From positions 1 to 32,788 of the forward strand of contig CAZKUN010000086.1 of assembly GCA_964555935.1 (NCBI GenBank): DNA of 32,788 bases, in the 5' to 3' direction. Below, in pieces: positions 8,133 through 17,108 of the stretch. The notes under the pieces were generated by a model that ran no database searches, had not been told where the DNA came from, and saw nothing but the letters and a program-made list of their open reading frames with translations. The position numbers and the translations under genes are program-made. The DNA is from CAZKUN01 sp964555935 (lineage in GTDB: Bacteria; Armatimonadota; Zipacnadia; Zipacnadales; VGFC01). Position 1 is the first letter of the stretch. The number at the start of each line of letters is the position of its first letter.

Positions 8133-10508
8133 TCAGCGCGCGGTGAGGTTGGCGTATTCGGCGGCGAGCTTCTTGACTCCGGCGCCCACGAACGCTACCG
8201 TGATGACCGCGTCGTTGCCGTCGCCCAAGGTGCTGATCACGATCCCATCGCCGAACTTCGCGTGATTGACCTTCATGCCGGTCCGGAACTCCGAGCCCTC
8301 GCCGCTGCTTTTCTTGGCGGGTTTGCCTTTGCGCTTGACCGTCGTGCGCCGCGAGCCCGCGGCCGGAGCGCTCCGACGGTCGGAAGACTGCTTCTCTCGC
8401 TCGGCGGCGGTGACCGGCTTCTTCTCCGGGGCCTTGGTCTTCTTCCTGGTTGAGAGGATATCGGTCAGGTCGAGCTTCGTCCGTCCCGGCCGCTCATCCA
8501 TCTCATCGGACTCTTCCTCGAAGATCTGCGGTCGGGCAAGCCGACTGATGTCCTGTTGCCGCGTGACGAACTCCTCGGGCAACTCCGCGAGGAAACGCGA
8601 TGGGCGCTGGTCTTGCGGCTGCCCATAGATCGTCCGGCGGAACGCATGCGTCAGGTATAGCTGCCGCTCCGCGCGAGTGATGCCGACGTACGCCAGCCGC
8701 CGTTCTTCCTCGATCTGATCCTCGCTGCCCATCGATCGCTGGTGCGGGAATACGTTCTCTTCCATCCCGACCATGAACACGACTGGGAACTCAAGCCCCT
8801 TCGCCGCGTGAAGCGTAAGGAGGGACACGGAATTACCTGGGTCATCTGCCTCATCCAGGTCAGACAAGAGCGCAATGTGCTCGATGAACGCGCACATGTC
8901 CGGCTCTCCATCGCGCGTGTACTGCTCAACGAATTTGGCGGTCAGCGTCACGAATTCCTGGAGGTTCTCAAGCTTCCGCTCCGCATCCGCGTTGCCCGCC
9001 GCCCGAAGGGAGTCGACGTACCCCGAGTCTTCGATGATGGCGTTCGCCAACTCAACCAGGGGCAGCGTCTCAGACTTCGCGCGGAGCTTCTCCATCATCG
9101 CGTGGAAGTCAACGACCGCTCCCATCGCGCGCGGCTTGAGCGTCTCGATCTCGCCGACTCGCGAGAGGGCCTCGTAGAGCGTGATGGAGTCGGAACCGTC
9201 GCCGTATGCAAACTGGTCAAGCTCGGCGATTGTCTTGTTACCCATGCCCCGCGTCGGCTTGTTGATAATCCGCCGCAGGGAGATTCCATCTGCCGGGTTG
9301 AACAGCACCCGCATGTACGCCACGCAGTCCTTGATCTCAGACCGCTCGTAGAATCGGAGACCGCCTACCACGCGGTAGGGGATGCCCTTGGCGATGAGCG
9401 CTTCCTCAAAGTTGCGGCTCATGGCATTCGCGCGATAGAGGATGGCAAAGTCGCCCGGCTTCCCGACCTTCCGTTTGACCTGGTCGGCGATGTTGTTGGC
9501 GATCCACTCGGCCTCTTCGCTCTCGTTGATGGCCTCGTAAATCACCAGGTTGTCGCCCGGATGGTTCTCTGTCCACAGCCGCTTCGGAGCGCGGCTCGTG
9601 TTGTTCTGGATGACCTCAGCGGCGCTCTCGATGATCTTGCGTGAGGAGCGGTAGTTCTGCTCGAGCTTGACCTCGGTGCAGCCTTCGTAGTCGCTGGCAA
9701 AAGCCAGGATCATGCCGACGTTCGCGCCGCGCCAGCCGTAGATGGACTGATCGTCATCGCCCACGACGCAGATGTTGCGGTGCTTGCCGCCGATGAGCTG
9801 GATGAAGCGCGCCTGAGCCGAGTTGATGTCCTGGTATTCGTCGACCAGCACGTAGCGGAAGCGCTCCTGGTACTTGGCGAGGACATCGGGTTTGGTATCA
9901 AGCAGCTCGACGGTGCGCATCAGAAGATCATCGAAATCGAGCGCCCCGTTTGCCCGGAGCTTCTCCTGGTAGATGCGATACGCCCGCGCCGCGATCTCCT
10001 CCATCGGGCCCTTCTTGGTGGCGCGGAAGTCGCTGACGCCCATCAGCTCGTTCTTGGCGTCGCTGATGCGGTACTGAACGTCGGCGGGCTTGTACTCCTT
10101 CGGGTCCACGTCGAGGATCGACAGCGCTTCCTTGATAAGGGAGCGTTGCTCGGCCTCGTCGAAGATGACATAGTTGCTGGGGATGCCGATTGCTTCCCCG
10201 TCCACGCGCAGGATGCGGGCGCAGATGGAGTGGAACGTCCCGGCCCAGATGCGCGAGGCCACGTCGCCAACAAGCTTGCCAATGCGCTCTTTCATCTCGC
10301 CCGCGGCCTTGTTCGTGAACGTGACGGAGATGATCTCTCCCGGGGGGATCCCGCACTCTTTGACCATGTGGGCGATGCGGTACGTCAGCGCGCGGGTCTT
10401 GCCCGAGCCCGCGCCCGCGAAGATCAGTACCGGGCCTTCGATGCACTCGGCGGCCTGGCGTTGTTGAGGGTTCAATGCGTCAAGAATCGAGGTCTGACTG
10501 GCGGTCAT
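8133..10508 (-). CDS. pcrA: ATP-dependent DNA helicase PcrA/UvrD
   Basis: The 791-residue protein is a full-length superfamily 1A 3'-5' DNA helicase. Visible motifs are the Q motif LNPQQRQA, Walker A AGAGSGKT (near residue 32), motif Ia TFTNKAAGEM, Walker B DEYQDIN, motif III GDDDQSIYGWRGA, motif V LHAAKGLEFPVVF and motif VI VGITRAERQLYL. A charged linker of about 70 residues leads to the C-terminal Tudor-like domain (GMKVNHAKFGDGIV), which in PcrA binds RNA polymerase. PcrA removes RecA, resolves conflicts between transcription and replication, and takes part in excision repair. The start is ATG at 10508. It follows the zinc-ribbon gene after 104 bp on the same strand. The PcrA-type C-terminus favours this name over Rep or RecB-family helicases. 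Confidence 0.96.
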   Translation of the reverse strand: MTASQTSILDALNPQQRQAAECIEGPVLIFAGAGSGKTRALTYRIAHMVKECGIPPGEIISVTFTNKAAGEMKERIGKLVGDVASRIWAGTFHSICARILRVDGEAIGIPSNYVIFDEAEQRSLIKEALSILDVDPKEYKPADVQYRISDAKNELMGVSDFRATKKGPMEEIAARAYRIYQEKLRANGALDFDDLLMRTVELLDTKPDVLAKYQERFRYVLVDEYQDINSAQARFIQLIGGKHRNICVVGDDDQSIYGWRGANVGMILAFASDYEGCTEVKLEQNYRSSRKIIESAAEVIQNNTSRAPKRLWTENHPGDNLVIYEAINESEEAEWIANNIADQVKRKVGKPGDFAILYRANAMSRNFEEALIAKGIPYRVVGGLRFYERSEIKDCVAYMRVLFNPADGISLRRIINKPTRGMGNKTIAELDQFAYGDGSDSITLYEALSRVGEIETLKPRAMGAVVDFHAMMEKLRAKSETLPLVELANAIIEDSGYVDSLRAAGNADAERKLENLQEFVTLTAKFVEQYTRDGEPDMCAFIEHIALLSDLDEADDPGNSVSLLTLHAAKGLEFPVVFMVGMEENVFPHQRSMGSEDQIEEERRLAYVGITRAERQLYLTHAFRRTIYGQPQDQRPSRFLAELPEEFVTRQQDISRLARPQIFEEESDEMDERPGRTKLDLTDILSTRKKTKAPEKKPVTAAEREKQSSDRRSAPAAGSRRTTVKRKGKPAKKSSGEGSEFRTGMKVNHAKFGDGIVISTLGDGNDAVITVAFVGAGVKKLAAEYANLTAR

Positions 10509-10552
10509 CTATCACTTGCTCCAGAGGGTGGCTGCGATCAATGCAATGCGCG

Positions 10553-10577
10553 ACGGGCGGCGCGTGCAGCCGCCCGT
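10553..10577 (-). terminator. Hairpin between the zinc-ribbon gene and pcrA
   Basis: ACGGGCGGC and its exact complement GCCGCCCGT form a 9-bp stem around a 7-base loop, in the 104-bp spacer downstream of the zinc-ribbon gene. There is no T-tract on either side, so it is at best a weak or Rho-assisted terminator. It could equally be a transcript-stabilising hairpin. Confidence 0.3.
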
Positions 10578-10612
10578 GCGGAGGTCCGACCGAGTACTGA
10601 CCACCGACATGG

Positions 10613-11527
10613 CTACTTCGACAGGCCCATGACGATGATGATACCGATGACTATCACCAGAGGGATGCCGATCACCAAGGCGATCTTCAAGGCGGACGTC
10701 GGACGCTCGCCGTGGAGTTCGCCCGTCTGCCCATTCATCACCGCGCGCTTCACCTTGCCCTTGTAGTTGTAGCGGAAAACCCAGATGGGCACGATGATGC
10801 GCTGGGTGACCATCTCGCCAAAGCGAAACGACACGCCATCGAGCCGCTCAACGAGTTGGTCGCACGCGCTCCGCTCGTGCGCTTCCATCAGTTCGCGCGA
10901 CTGGCGGGCCGCTTCCTCCTCGCTGATGGAGGGCTCCTCCATGCGCTGGCCACGGTTGAGCGCCTCGCCGACATCCTCGCCGACCGCGCCCGCGTCCCAC
11001 GGCTCCAGCGCGCTGACCTCGTCTTGCGTCAGCGCGTTCGACGCCGTGATCGTCTCCGTGTAGCTGCCATGGTGCTGGCCCGACATCGCGTTCCAGACCT
11101 TGTACGGCTCAGAGTCCTGATATGTCTCGGACTTGCCCGTTTCGGCGTTCGTCCGGGTCTTGGTGACGTTGCGGTAGTGCGTCTCTGAATCGGCGCCCTT
11201 CCAGTCCGAATCAATCTCCCCGGTCACCCTGAAGGCCGGGACGTAGATCTCGGCCTGCTCATCCGTCCGCGCGGTCGACGCGAGATCGCCGGGCGCCCAG
11301 AAGCTTGACTTCAGCCACGCCTTCAGCTTCTCGCCCGCTTGCGCCGCGTTAATACTAAACGGCACCAACCGCGGGCGCTCGTTGACGGCAGATTCCATCT
11401 CGGGCGGCATCTCGACTAGGACTTCAGAACCGCAGTAATCGCAGACTGTGGGCTTCCACGTCGATATGCCCGTAATCGAAGCTCCACAGGCATCGCATCG
11501 TATGGTCTTCACCGAGACTTCAGCCAT
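10613..11527 (-). CDS. Zinc-ribbon protein with one C-terminal membrane helix
   Basis: The 304-residue protein begins with a zinc ribbon (CDACG ... CDYCG, residues about 10-32). A middle region with mixed strands and a glutamate-rich helix (about 60-235) follows, then a conserved-looking IVPIWVFRYNYKGKVKRAVMNGQTG segment, and a single strongly hydrophobic helix at the end (ALKIALVIGIPLVIVIGIII). The ribbon would therefore face the cytoplasm on a tail-anchored protein. Similar proteins are often mislabelled as primosomal or helicase proteins because of the ribbon; there is no helicase motif here. ATG 11527 is preferred over GTG 11536 because a GGGGG stretch lies just upstream of it. It sits between pyrG and pcrA on the same strand. 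The function is unknown. Confidence 0.75.
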   Translation of the reverse strand: MAEVSVKTIRCDACGASITGISTWKPTVCDYCGSEVLVEMPPEMESAVNERPRLVPFSINAAQAGEKLKAWLKSSFWAPGDLASTARTDEQAEIYVPAFRVTGEIDSDWKGADSETHYRNVTKTRTNAETGKSETYQDSEPYKVWNAMSGQHHGSYTETITASNALTQDEVSALEPWDAGAVGEDVGEALNRGQRMEEPSISEEEAARQSRELMEAHERSACDQLVERLDGVSFRFGEMVTQRIIVPIWVFRYNYKGKVKRAVMNGQTGELHGERPTSALKIALVIGIPLVIVIGIIIVMGLSK

Positions 11528-11602
11528 CAGTGGCACCCCCAGAAATGCTCGCTATTGGTCTGACTGTGATCGGGCGGCGTCTGTCCGATACAACCCGCAC
11601 CG

Positions 11603-13228
11603 TTAGCCCCTCGCCTTCCGCTTGTCGAGAGCGGCTCCGACGAATCCGCCGAAGAGCGGGTGGACACGGTTCGGGCGCGACTGAAATTCGGGATGGAACT
11701 GGGACGCGATGAAGAACGGGTGGTCGGGCAGCTCAATCATCTCCACCAGGTCGCCCTGAGGCGATGTCCCGCCGAACACCAGCCCGCACTTCTCCAACTG
11801 ATCGCGATACGCGTTGTTCACCTCAAACCGATGCCGATGGCGCTCTGAGATCTCTTCTTCGCCATACAGCCGGTGCGCCAGCGTCCCCGGCTTCACCGCG
11901 CAAGGGTACGCGCCCAAGCGCATCGTCCCGCCCAGGTCTGTGACGTACTCCTGCTCCTTGAGCTTGATGATCACCGGGTGGGGAGAGTCCTCGTCGAACT
12001 CCTTGCTGCCGGCACCCTCAAGCCCGCAGACGTTGCGCGCAAACTCAATCGTGGCCGTCTGCAATCCCAGGCACAGGCCCAGATACGGCGTCTGACTCTC
12101 GCGCGCATACTGTATCGCACGGATCTTGCCCTCGATGCCACGATCGCCGAAGCCGCCGGGAACGAGTATGCCGTCGGCATCCTCGAGCGCCGGCGCTACA
12201 TCAGCCAGCGGCTCCAGTTCTTCCGTGTCGACGTAGGTGATCTCAACCCGCGCGTCGTTGTGAATGCCGCCGTGCACGAGCGACTCGGTCACCGACAGGT
12301 AGCTGTCGTGCAGATGGACGTACTTCCCGCACATCGCGATCTTCACGCACCCGCTCGGATTGGTCAACCGGCCCGCCATTTTCTCCCATTCGGTCAGGTC
12401 CGGCTTTCGAACGGGCAGGTCAAGCCGCTCGCAGACCTTGTCGGCCATGTGCTGCTCTTCCAGCATCATCGGCACCTCATACAGCGACGAGCAGTCGAGG
12501 TTGTCGATGATGAACTCCCTGTCTATATTGCAGAAGAGCGCGATCTTCTCGCGCTCATCGTCGCCCAGCGGACGTCTCTGACCGCGGCAGACCAAGAAGT
12601 CAGGCTGGATACCTACGCCCCGCAGCTCGCGAACGCTGTGCTGAGTCGGCTTGGTCTTGATCTCGTCGGTCGTGCCGAGATGCGGGATCAGTGTCACGTG
12701 GATGTAGCAGATGTTCTCGCTGCCCTCGTCGATGCGCATCTGGCGAATCGCCTCAAGGAACGGCTGGCCTTCGATGTCACCGACCGTGCCGCCGATCTCC
12801 GTGATCGCGATGTCGGCTTCGTGATACTCGGCGCATTCGCGTATGCGGGCCTTGATCTCGTTCGTGATGTGCGGGATGACCTGGATCGTCTTGCCCAGGT
12901 AGACATCGCCGCTACGCTCGCGCTCGATGACCGCGTGGTAGACCTGCCCGGTGGTTACGTTGGACCGGCCGGTCAAGGCCTCATCAACAAATCGCTCGTA
13001 GTGCCCCAGGTCCAGATCGGTCTCGGCCCCGTCATCGGTGACGTATACCTCACCGTGCTGGAACGGGTTCATCGTGCCGGCATCGACGTTGAGATACGGA
13101 TCGACCTTCAGCATCGACACCTTGAGGCCTCGGGCCCTGAACAGTCGCCCGAGCGACGCGGTGGTGATGCCCTTGCCGAGCGATGACACGACTCCTCCGG
13201 TCACGAAAATGTACTTGATCTGGGACAT
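11603..13228 (-). CDS. pyrG: CTP synthase
   Basis: The 541-residue enzyme makes CTP from UTP, ATP and glutamine. The N-terminal synthetase domain starts with KYIFVTGGVVSSLGKGITTA and contains LKVDPYLNVDAGTMNPFQHG and the DLGHYERF segment. The C-terminal class I glutamine amidotransferase (about residues 295-530) has the nucleophile in LGLCLGLQ (Cys near 382) and the His-Glu pair in SQFHPEFQSRP. Length and all key residues are normal. The ATG at 13228 has AGGT five bases upstream. It lies 88 bp after the coiled-coil gene and is followed by the zinc-ribbon membrane protein. No attenuator or regulatory leader was recognised. Confidence 0.97.
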   Translation of the reverse strand: MSQIKYIFVTGGVVSSLGKGITTASLGRLFRARGLKVSMLKVDPYLNVDAGTMNPFQHGEVYVTDDGAETDLDLGHYERFVDEALTGRSNVTTGQVYHAVIERERSGDVYLGKTIQVIPHITNEIKARIRECAEYHEADIAITEIGGTVGDIEGQPFLEAIRQMRIDEGSENICYIHVTLIPHLGTTDEIKTKPTQHSVRELRGVGIQPDFLVCRGQRRPLGDDEREKIALFCNIDREFIIDNLDCSSLYEVPMMLEEQHMADKVCERLDLPVRKPDLTEWEKMAGRLTNPSGCVKIAMCGKYVHLHDSYLSVTESLVHGGIHNDARVEITYVDTEELEPLADVAPALEDADGILVPGGFGDRGIEGKIRAIQYARESQTPYLGLCLGLQTATIEFARNVCGLEGAGSKEFDEDSPHPVIIKLKEQEYVTDLGGTMRLGAYPCAVKPGTLAHRLYGEEEISERHRHRFEVNNAYRDQLEKCGLVFGGTSPQGDLVEMIELPDHPFFIASQFHPEFQSRPNRVHPLFGGFVGAALDKRKARG

Positions 13229-13316
13229 GAGCTACCTCTGATTCGTGAGTGGTTGCGGCGCTCTTCGTCATCCCCTCGCGGGGTCAATTCCACTGTCATG
13301 CATCGCGCTGGCCGGG

Positions 13317-13748
13317 CTATTCGGCCTCTTCCTCATCGGCCGCGGGCTCGCCGTCGGAGTCCTTTGGTTCTTCGGCCTCAGCGGGCGGATCGGCATCCTC
13401 ATCACCGGCCAGTTCCGTCTCGTCTACGATCTCCGCCGCTTCCATCTCGCCCTTGGGCTTGGGCTTGGACAGCTCCTGGACTTCCTCGTTCACTTCAGCG
13501 ACCGCGGCAGTGATTTCTTCGATCCGCTCGCACAGCGGGATGATATCCGCGTTGCGCACCTTATCGCGTCCGTAGAGCGCGAAGACCTTCCGCCCGATCT
13601 CGAGCATGACGCGATCGCGCTCGCCGACCAAGTCGGTGATGTTCTTCTGAAGCCCGCGGACCTGCCGATGCGTGCCGACGCTCTCGGTTATATCCGACAG
13701 AGCGGCGCTAGCGAATTCCTTGGCTTGCTGCAGTTTGTCAGTAGCCAT
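13317..13748 (-). CDS. Coiled-coil protein with acidic C-terminal tail
   Basis: The 143-residue protein has two parts. Residues 1-95 are helical with heptad-like spacing (QVRGLQKNITDLVGERDRVM, IGRKVFALYGRDKV, LCERIEEITAAVAEVNEEVQ). This is a pattern seen in small bacterial coiled-coil proteins that often end in a zinc ribbon. Here the tail (about 100-143) is instead almost entirely Glu, Asp, Ala and Pro, with no cysteine pairs. ATG 13748 is chosen over GTG 13757 because GGGGAGAG lies eight bases before it and would overlap the GTG start. It is encoded between the radical SAM gene and pyrG on the same strand. The function is not known; the acidic tail suggests a soluble or protein-binding role. 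Confidence 0.75.
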   Translation of the reverse strand: MATDKLQQAKEFASAALSDITESVGTHRQVRGLQKNITDLVGERDRVMLEIGRKVFALYGRDKVRNADIIPLCERIEEITAAVAEVNEEVQELSKPKPKGEMEAAEIVDETELAGDEDADPPAEAEEPKDSDGEPAADEEEAE

Positions 13749-13780
13749 TGCGTACACTCTCCCCGTTGGTATCAGCGCCC

Positions 13781-14701
13781 TCAGATTGTCGTGCGGCCAG
13801 GCCGTTCGTCAAGTCGCGTGAGCCCCGCGTCGCGAGCCGATTTCAGCGCGGATCGATGCTCATCATCAGTTAGCCCGCGCGTGAGCTTCGGCTCCTCAAA
13901 CGCCCGGTGACACGGCCTGTACTGCGGCATCACGTTCACGTACGTGTCCGGGCCAAGGCTCGCCAGGAACACCATCAGCTTGGCTGTCCCGGCCAGACCG
14001 CCCGGCAACACGAGGTGTCTAACCAACAACCCGCGCTCGGCAATGCCTTCTTCGTTGACCTGTAGATCTCCCACCTGCCGATGCATCTCACGCACGGCAG
14101 CCTGCGCGTGGCTCGGGTAGTCTTTGGCGCCCGACAGCCGCTCCGCCGTCGCCGCGTCGGCATACTTCAGGTCGGGCATGTAGATATCCACAATCCCATC
14201 GAGCAACCGCAGCGAGTCCAGACCCTCGTACCCGCCGCAGTTCCAGACAATCGGAACGGTGAGTCCTTTCTCGATTGCCTCGGGCAACGCCTCCAAGATC
14301 TGCGGCATCACGTGTGTCGGCGTCACGAAATTGATGTTGTGGCATCCATGGTCCTGCAGCGCGACCATTCCCTCGGCCAACACGGATGCGTCGACGGGCG
14401 TCCCTTGGCCCATCTGGCTGATGTCGTAGTTCTGGCAGAAGATACACGCCAGATTGCAGCTCGCCAGGAATATCGTCCCCGAGCCATATTGACCGACCAG
14501 CGGCGCTTCCTCGCCAAGGTGAGGCCCTGCACTAGCAACCGCCGCCCGGCGCCCCGTTTTGCAGCGCCCCCACGCGTCGGCGGTCCGGTCGACTCGGCAT
14601 TCGTGCGGACAGAGCCGGCAGTCTGTCAGCATCTCAAGCGCTGACTCGATACGCCTGGCAAGCTCGCCCGATTCGTGCAACTCGAGGTATCCGGCCCGCA
14701 T
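13781..14701 (-). CDS. Radical SAM protein, PflX/COG1313 type
   Basis: The protein of about 306 residues belongs to the pyruvate-formate-lyase-activase-like radical SAM group. The N-terminal cysteines CRLCPHECRVDR ... GRC (residues about 30-50) are typical of the PflX subgroup. The catalytic iron-sulfur motif CNLACIFCQN (near residue 85) has the CxxxCxxC spacing. VWNCGGYE and DIYMPDLKYAD are further conserved segments. No glycyl-radical enzyme is encoded nearby, so the substrate is unknown and activase function should not be assumed. The start is either GTG 14704, directly after the surE stop, or ATG 14701; ATG is used here because GGAG is nine bases upstream. Direct abutment with surE indicates translational coupling. 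Confidence 0.88.
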   Translation of the reverse strand: MRAGYLELHESGELARRIESALEMLTDCRLCPHECRVDRTADAWGRCKTGRRAAVASAGPHLGEEAPLVGQYGSGTIFLASCNLACIFCQNYDISQMGQGTPVDASVLAEGMVALQDHGCHNINFVTPTHVMPQILEALPEAIEKGLTVPIVWNCGGYEGLDSLRLLDGIVDIYMPDLKYADAATAERLSGAKDYPSHAQAAVREMHRQVGDLQVNEEGIAERGLLVRHLVLPGGLAGTAKLMVFLASLGPDTYVNVMPQYRPCHRAFEEPKLTRGLTDDEHRSALKSARDAGLTRLDERPGRTTI

Positions 14702-14704
14702 CAC

Positions 14705-15478
14705 CTACAACTCCAGATTCTGCCCGTTCAGCGCATCGCCAAGTACGGGGACGTCGGCATGACTCGTCAGGTCAAAGTGCAGCGGCGAGATGGACACGCG
14801 GTTCGCGTTCACTGCCGCGATGTCGGTGCCGGCGGTCGCGTCCTTCTCCAGCGGGCTGCCGCTGAACCAGTAGTAGGTCCGCCCGCGCGGATCCGTGCGC
14901 TCCTGCATCCGGTTGATGTAGCGCCGGTGGCCCAAACGCGTCACGTCGATCCCTTCGATCTCCTCGGGCGCGACGTTGGGCACGTTGACGTTGTAGAAGC
15001 ACGGACGCGATGCCGCATCGACGGGGAAGTTTTCGAGCAACCACACGGCCACGCGCGCCGCGACATCAAACCTCGGTGGAGAATCCGGAGCGACGACGCT
15101 CACCGCGAAGGACGGGATATCGTACATCGCCCCCTCCATCGCCGCGGATGCCGTGCCCGAGTAGAGCACTTCCTCGCCCAGGTTCGCCCCGGAGTTGATC
15201 CCCGCGAAGACGACGTCCGGCAAGTTGTTGGGGTCGATCGTGCCCAGCGCGACGCAGTCGGCCGGCGTGCCGTTGCTGGCGTGCGCCTCAACGTCCAGGC
15301 CGGGCAGCGCAACCCGCGTCAGCCGCAGCGGCTTATGAAGCGTCACCGCGTGGCCCGCCGCGCTTTGCTCGCGCTCGGGGGCGATGACCTTCACGTCGCC
15401 GCAGTCGGCCAGAGCCGTTGCCAGAGCGTGGAGTCCCGGTGCAAAAATCCCGTCGTCATTGGCGAGTAGTATCTTCAT
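14705..15478 (-). CDS. surE: 5'/3'-nucleotidase SurE
   Basis: The 257-residue protein is SurE, a metal-dependent survival protein that removes phosphate from nucleoside monophosphates and some polyphosphates. The signature MKILLANDDGIFAPGLHAL contains the metal-binding Asp pair. SAAGHAVTLHKPLRL carries the conserved serine region. INSGANLGEEVLYSGTASAAMEG carries the conserved Asn and the dimer segment. Length is normal. It lies six bases after serA and directly abuts the radical SAM gene, so it sits in the middle of the tightly packed recJ-led unit. It could recycle nucleotides; a role as a phosphatase for serine synthesis is only speculation. Confidence 0.96.
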   Translation of the reverse strand: MKILLANDDGIFAPGLHALATALADCGDVKVIAPEREQSAAGHAVTLHKPLRLTRVALPGLDVEAHASNGTPADCVALGTIDPNNLPDVVFAGINSGANLGEEVLYSGTASAAMEGAMYDIPSFAVSVVAPDSPPRFDVAARVAVWLLENFPVDAASRPCFYNVNVPNVAPEEIEGIDVTRLGHRRYINRMQERTDPRGRTYYWFSGSPLEKDATAGTDIAAVNANRVSISPLHFDLTSHADVPVLGDALNGQNLEL

Positions 15479-15484
15479 GTGTGG

Positions 15485-17077
15485 TTACCCGAAATCGACA
15501 AACAGCGCCTCGGTCAAGTCCTCGAACTCTTCGATTTCCGCGAGCACATCATCCTCAAGCGGGTGGTCGAGCATGAGCGCCATGACGGCCGGGCCGCCGA
15601 CCTGCAGCCGTCCGACCTGCATCCCCGCGATGTTGACCTCGCGCTGGCCCAGCAGCGTCCCAACGCGCCCGATGACGCCGGGCTTGTCGTGGTGCCAGAC
15701 GAACAGGACGCATCCGCGCGGCGCGAGGTCCATGCGGTAGTTGTCGACGTCGACAATGCGCGCGTCACACGGCCCGAAGACGGTCCCGGAGATGTGGTGC
15801 GTCTGGCCGCCGGCCTGGACTGTTGCCGTCACGAGGCTCTCATATCCCCGAGTGTTGCTACCCGTGCCCTCGGTCAGCTTGATGTCCCAATTCTCGGCCT
15901 CCACCGGCGCGTTGACGATGTTTACCGGGTAGCTACGCAAGGGGCTAAGCAGGCCGACCAGTAGCCACAGCTTCATCGGCTCAGTATCGCTGTCAACGAT
16001 GTCGCCGGCATACACCAGCTCAACGGACTCAATCGGGCCGGCGAGCAATCGGCTGTGCAGTCGCCCAATCTTCGTCGCCAGGTCGAGATACGGGCCCAGC
16101 TCGCGGAGCAACTCCGGCGTGATCGTCGGCGCGTTTACAGCCGTCCGCGCCAGACGCCCCTCGAGGATGTCCACGATCTGCTCGGCAACGTCAACCGCCA
16201 CATACTCCTGCGCCTCTTCCGTCGACGCGCCCAGGTGTGGCGTCATCACTAAGTTCGGGGCATCAACCAGGTGCGTTGGCGGATCCGGCTCGGCGGTGAA
16301 CACGTCCAAGGCCGCGCCGCCCAGCTGCCCGCTCTCTAACGCCGCAACGAGGGCTTCCTCATCGATCAGCCCCCCTCGCGCGCAGTTTACTATCCCCGCC
16401 CCCGGCCTCATCATCCCCAACTCGCGCGCGCCGATCAGCCCCACTGTGGCCGAGGCTTTCGGGGCGTGTAGCGTGATGAAGTGCGACTCCGCCAGCAGCT
16501 CGTCGAGCGAGACAACCCGTACGCCAAGACTCTCCGCGCGCGCGTCGCTAATGTACGGATCGAACGCGATGATGTTCATGCCAAACGCCTGCGCTCGCTT
16601 GACGACCTCGCCGCCGATCTTCCCGCAGCCCACGACCCCGAGTGTCTTGCGGTAGAGCTGTCGGCCGACGAACTCCTTGCGCGACCAGTCGCCCAGCCTC
16701 AGCTTCGCGTCCGCTGCTGGGACTTTCCTTGCGAGCGCCAGCAGCATCGCCATGGTGTGCTCGGCGGCTGATATCGTGTTGCCTTCGGGCGAGTTGATGA
16801 CGATGATCCCGCGCGCGGTCGCGGCGCTCACGTCGATGTTGTCGACCCCAACGCCGGCCCGAGCGATGGCCCGCAGGTTCGGGGCCGCGTCGAGGTCATC
16901 GGGCCCGATCTTCGTGGCGCTTCGAACGATCACAGCCTCGCACGGAGCCAGCCGCTCTCGCAACTCATCGCCGCTGAGCCCTTTCTCGCTGACATCAACT
17001 TCGGCCACGTCGCGCAGGATCTCAATCCCGCGCTCGGCAATGCCGTCGCAACACAGAATGCGTAGGTCTTTGGCCAC
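15485..17077 (-). CDS. serA: D-3-phosphoglycerate dehydrogenase, long ACT-domain form
   Basis: The 530-residue enzyme oxidises 3-phosphoglycerate to phosphohydroxypyruvate, the first step of serine synthesis. It has the substrate domain with VRSATKI, the NAD-binding GCGKIGGEV motif (near residue 150), NCARGGLIDEEAL, the catalytic HLGASTEEAQ histidine, an intervening ASB domain (about 315-450) and a C-terminal ACT domain (DKPGVIGRVGTLLGQREVNI). The ACT domain suggests feedback control by serine. GTG 17077 is chosen over the upstream TTG at 17095 because GGAGG sits five bases before it and the protein then begins right at the first strand. The gene follows the aminotransferase after 31 bp and precedes surE by six. 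Confidence 0.96.
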   Translation of the reverse strand: MAKDLRILCCDGIAERGIEILRDVAEVDVSEKGLSGDELRERLAPCEAVIVRSATKIGPDDLDAAPNLRAIARAGVGVDNIDVSAATARGIIVINSPEGNTISAAEHTMAMLLALARKVPAADAKLRLGDWSRKEFVGRQLYRKTLGVVGCGKIGGEVVKRAQAFGMNIIAFDPYISDARAESLGVRVVSLDELLAESHFITLHAPKASATVGLIGARELGMMRPGAGIVNCARGGLIDEEALVAALESGQLGGAALDVFTAEPDPPTHLVDAPNLVMTPHLGASTEEAQEYVAVDVAEQIVDILEGRLARTAVNAPTITPELLRELGPYLDLATKIGRLHSRLLAGPIESVELVYAGDIVDSDTEPMKLWLLVGLLSPLRSYPVNIVNAPVEAENWDIKLTEGTGSNTRGYESLVTATVQAGGQTHHISGTVFGPCDARIVDVDNYRMDLAPRGCVLFVWHHDKPGVIGRVGTLLGQREVNIAGMQVGRLQVGGPAVMALMLDHPLEDDVLAEIEEFEDLTEALFVDFG

Positions 17078-17082
17078 GGCGT

Positions 17083-17087
17083 CCTCC
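17083..17087 (-). promoter_or_regulatory. Shine-Dalgarno site fixing the GTG start of serA
   Basis: GGAGG on the minus strand ends five bases before GTG 17077, and it lies inside the extension that a TTG start at 17095 would add. This supports the shorter SerA. Confidence 0.6.
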
Positions 17088-17108
17088 AGGCCCAATGAGC
17101 GGGCCGCG

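Noticed and set aside
11873..13186. 437-codon plus-strand frame opposite pyrG
   Set aside because: pyrG on the other strand has every catalytic motif; this frame has none.
13282..13316. Possible promoter upstream of pyrG (TTGACC on the minus strand)
   Set aside because: No acceptable -10 box lies 16-18 bases downstream.
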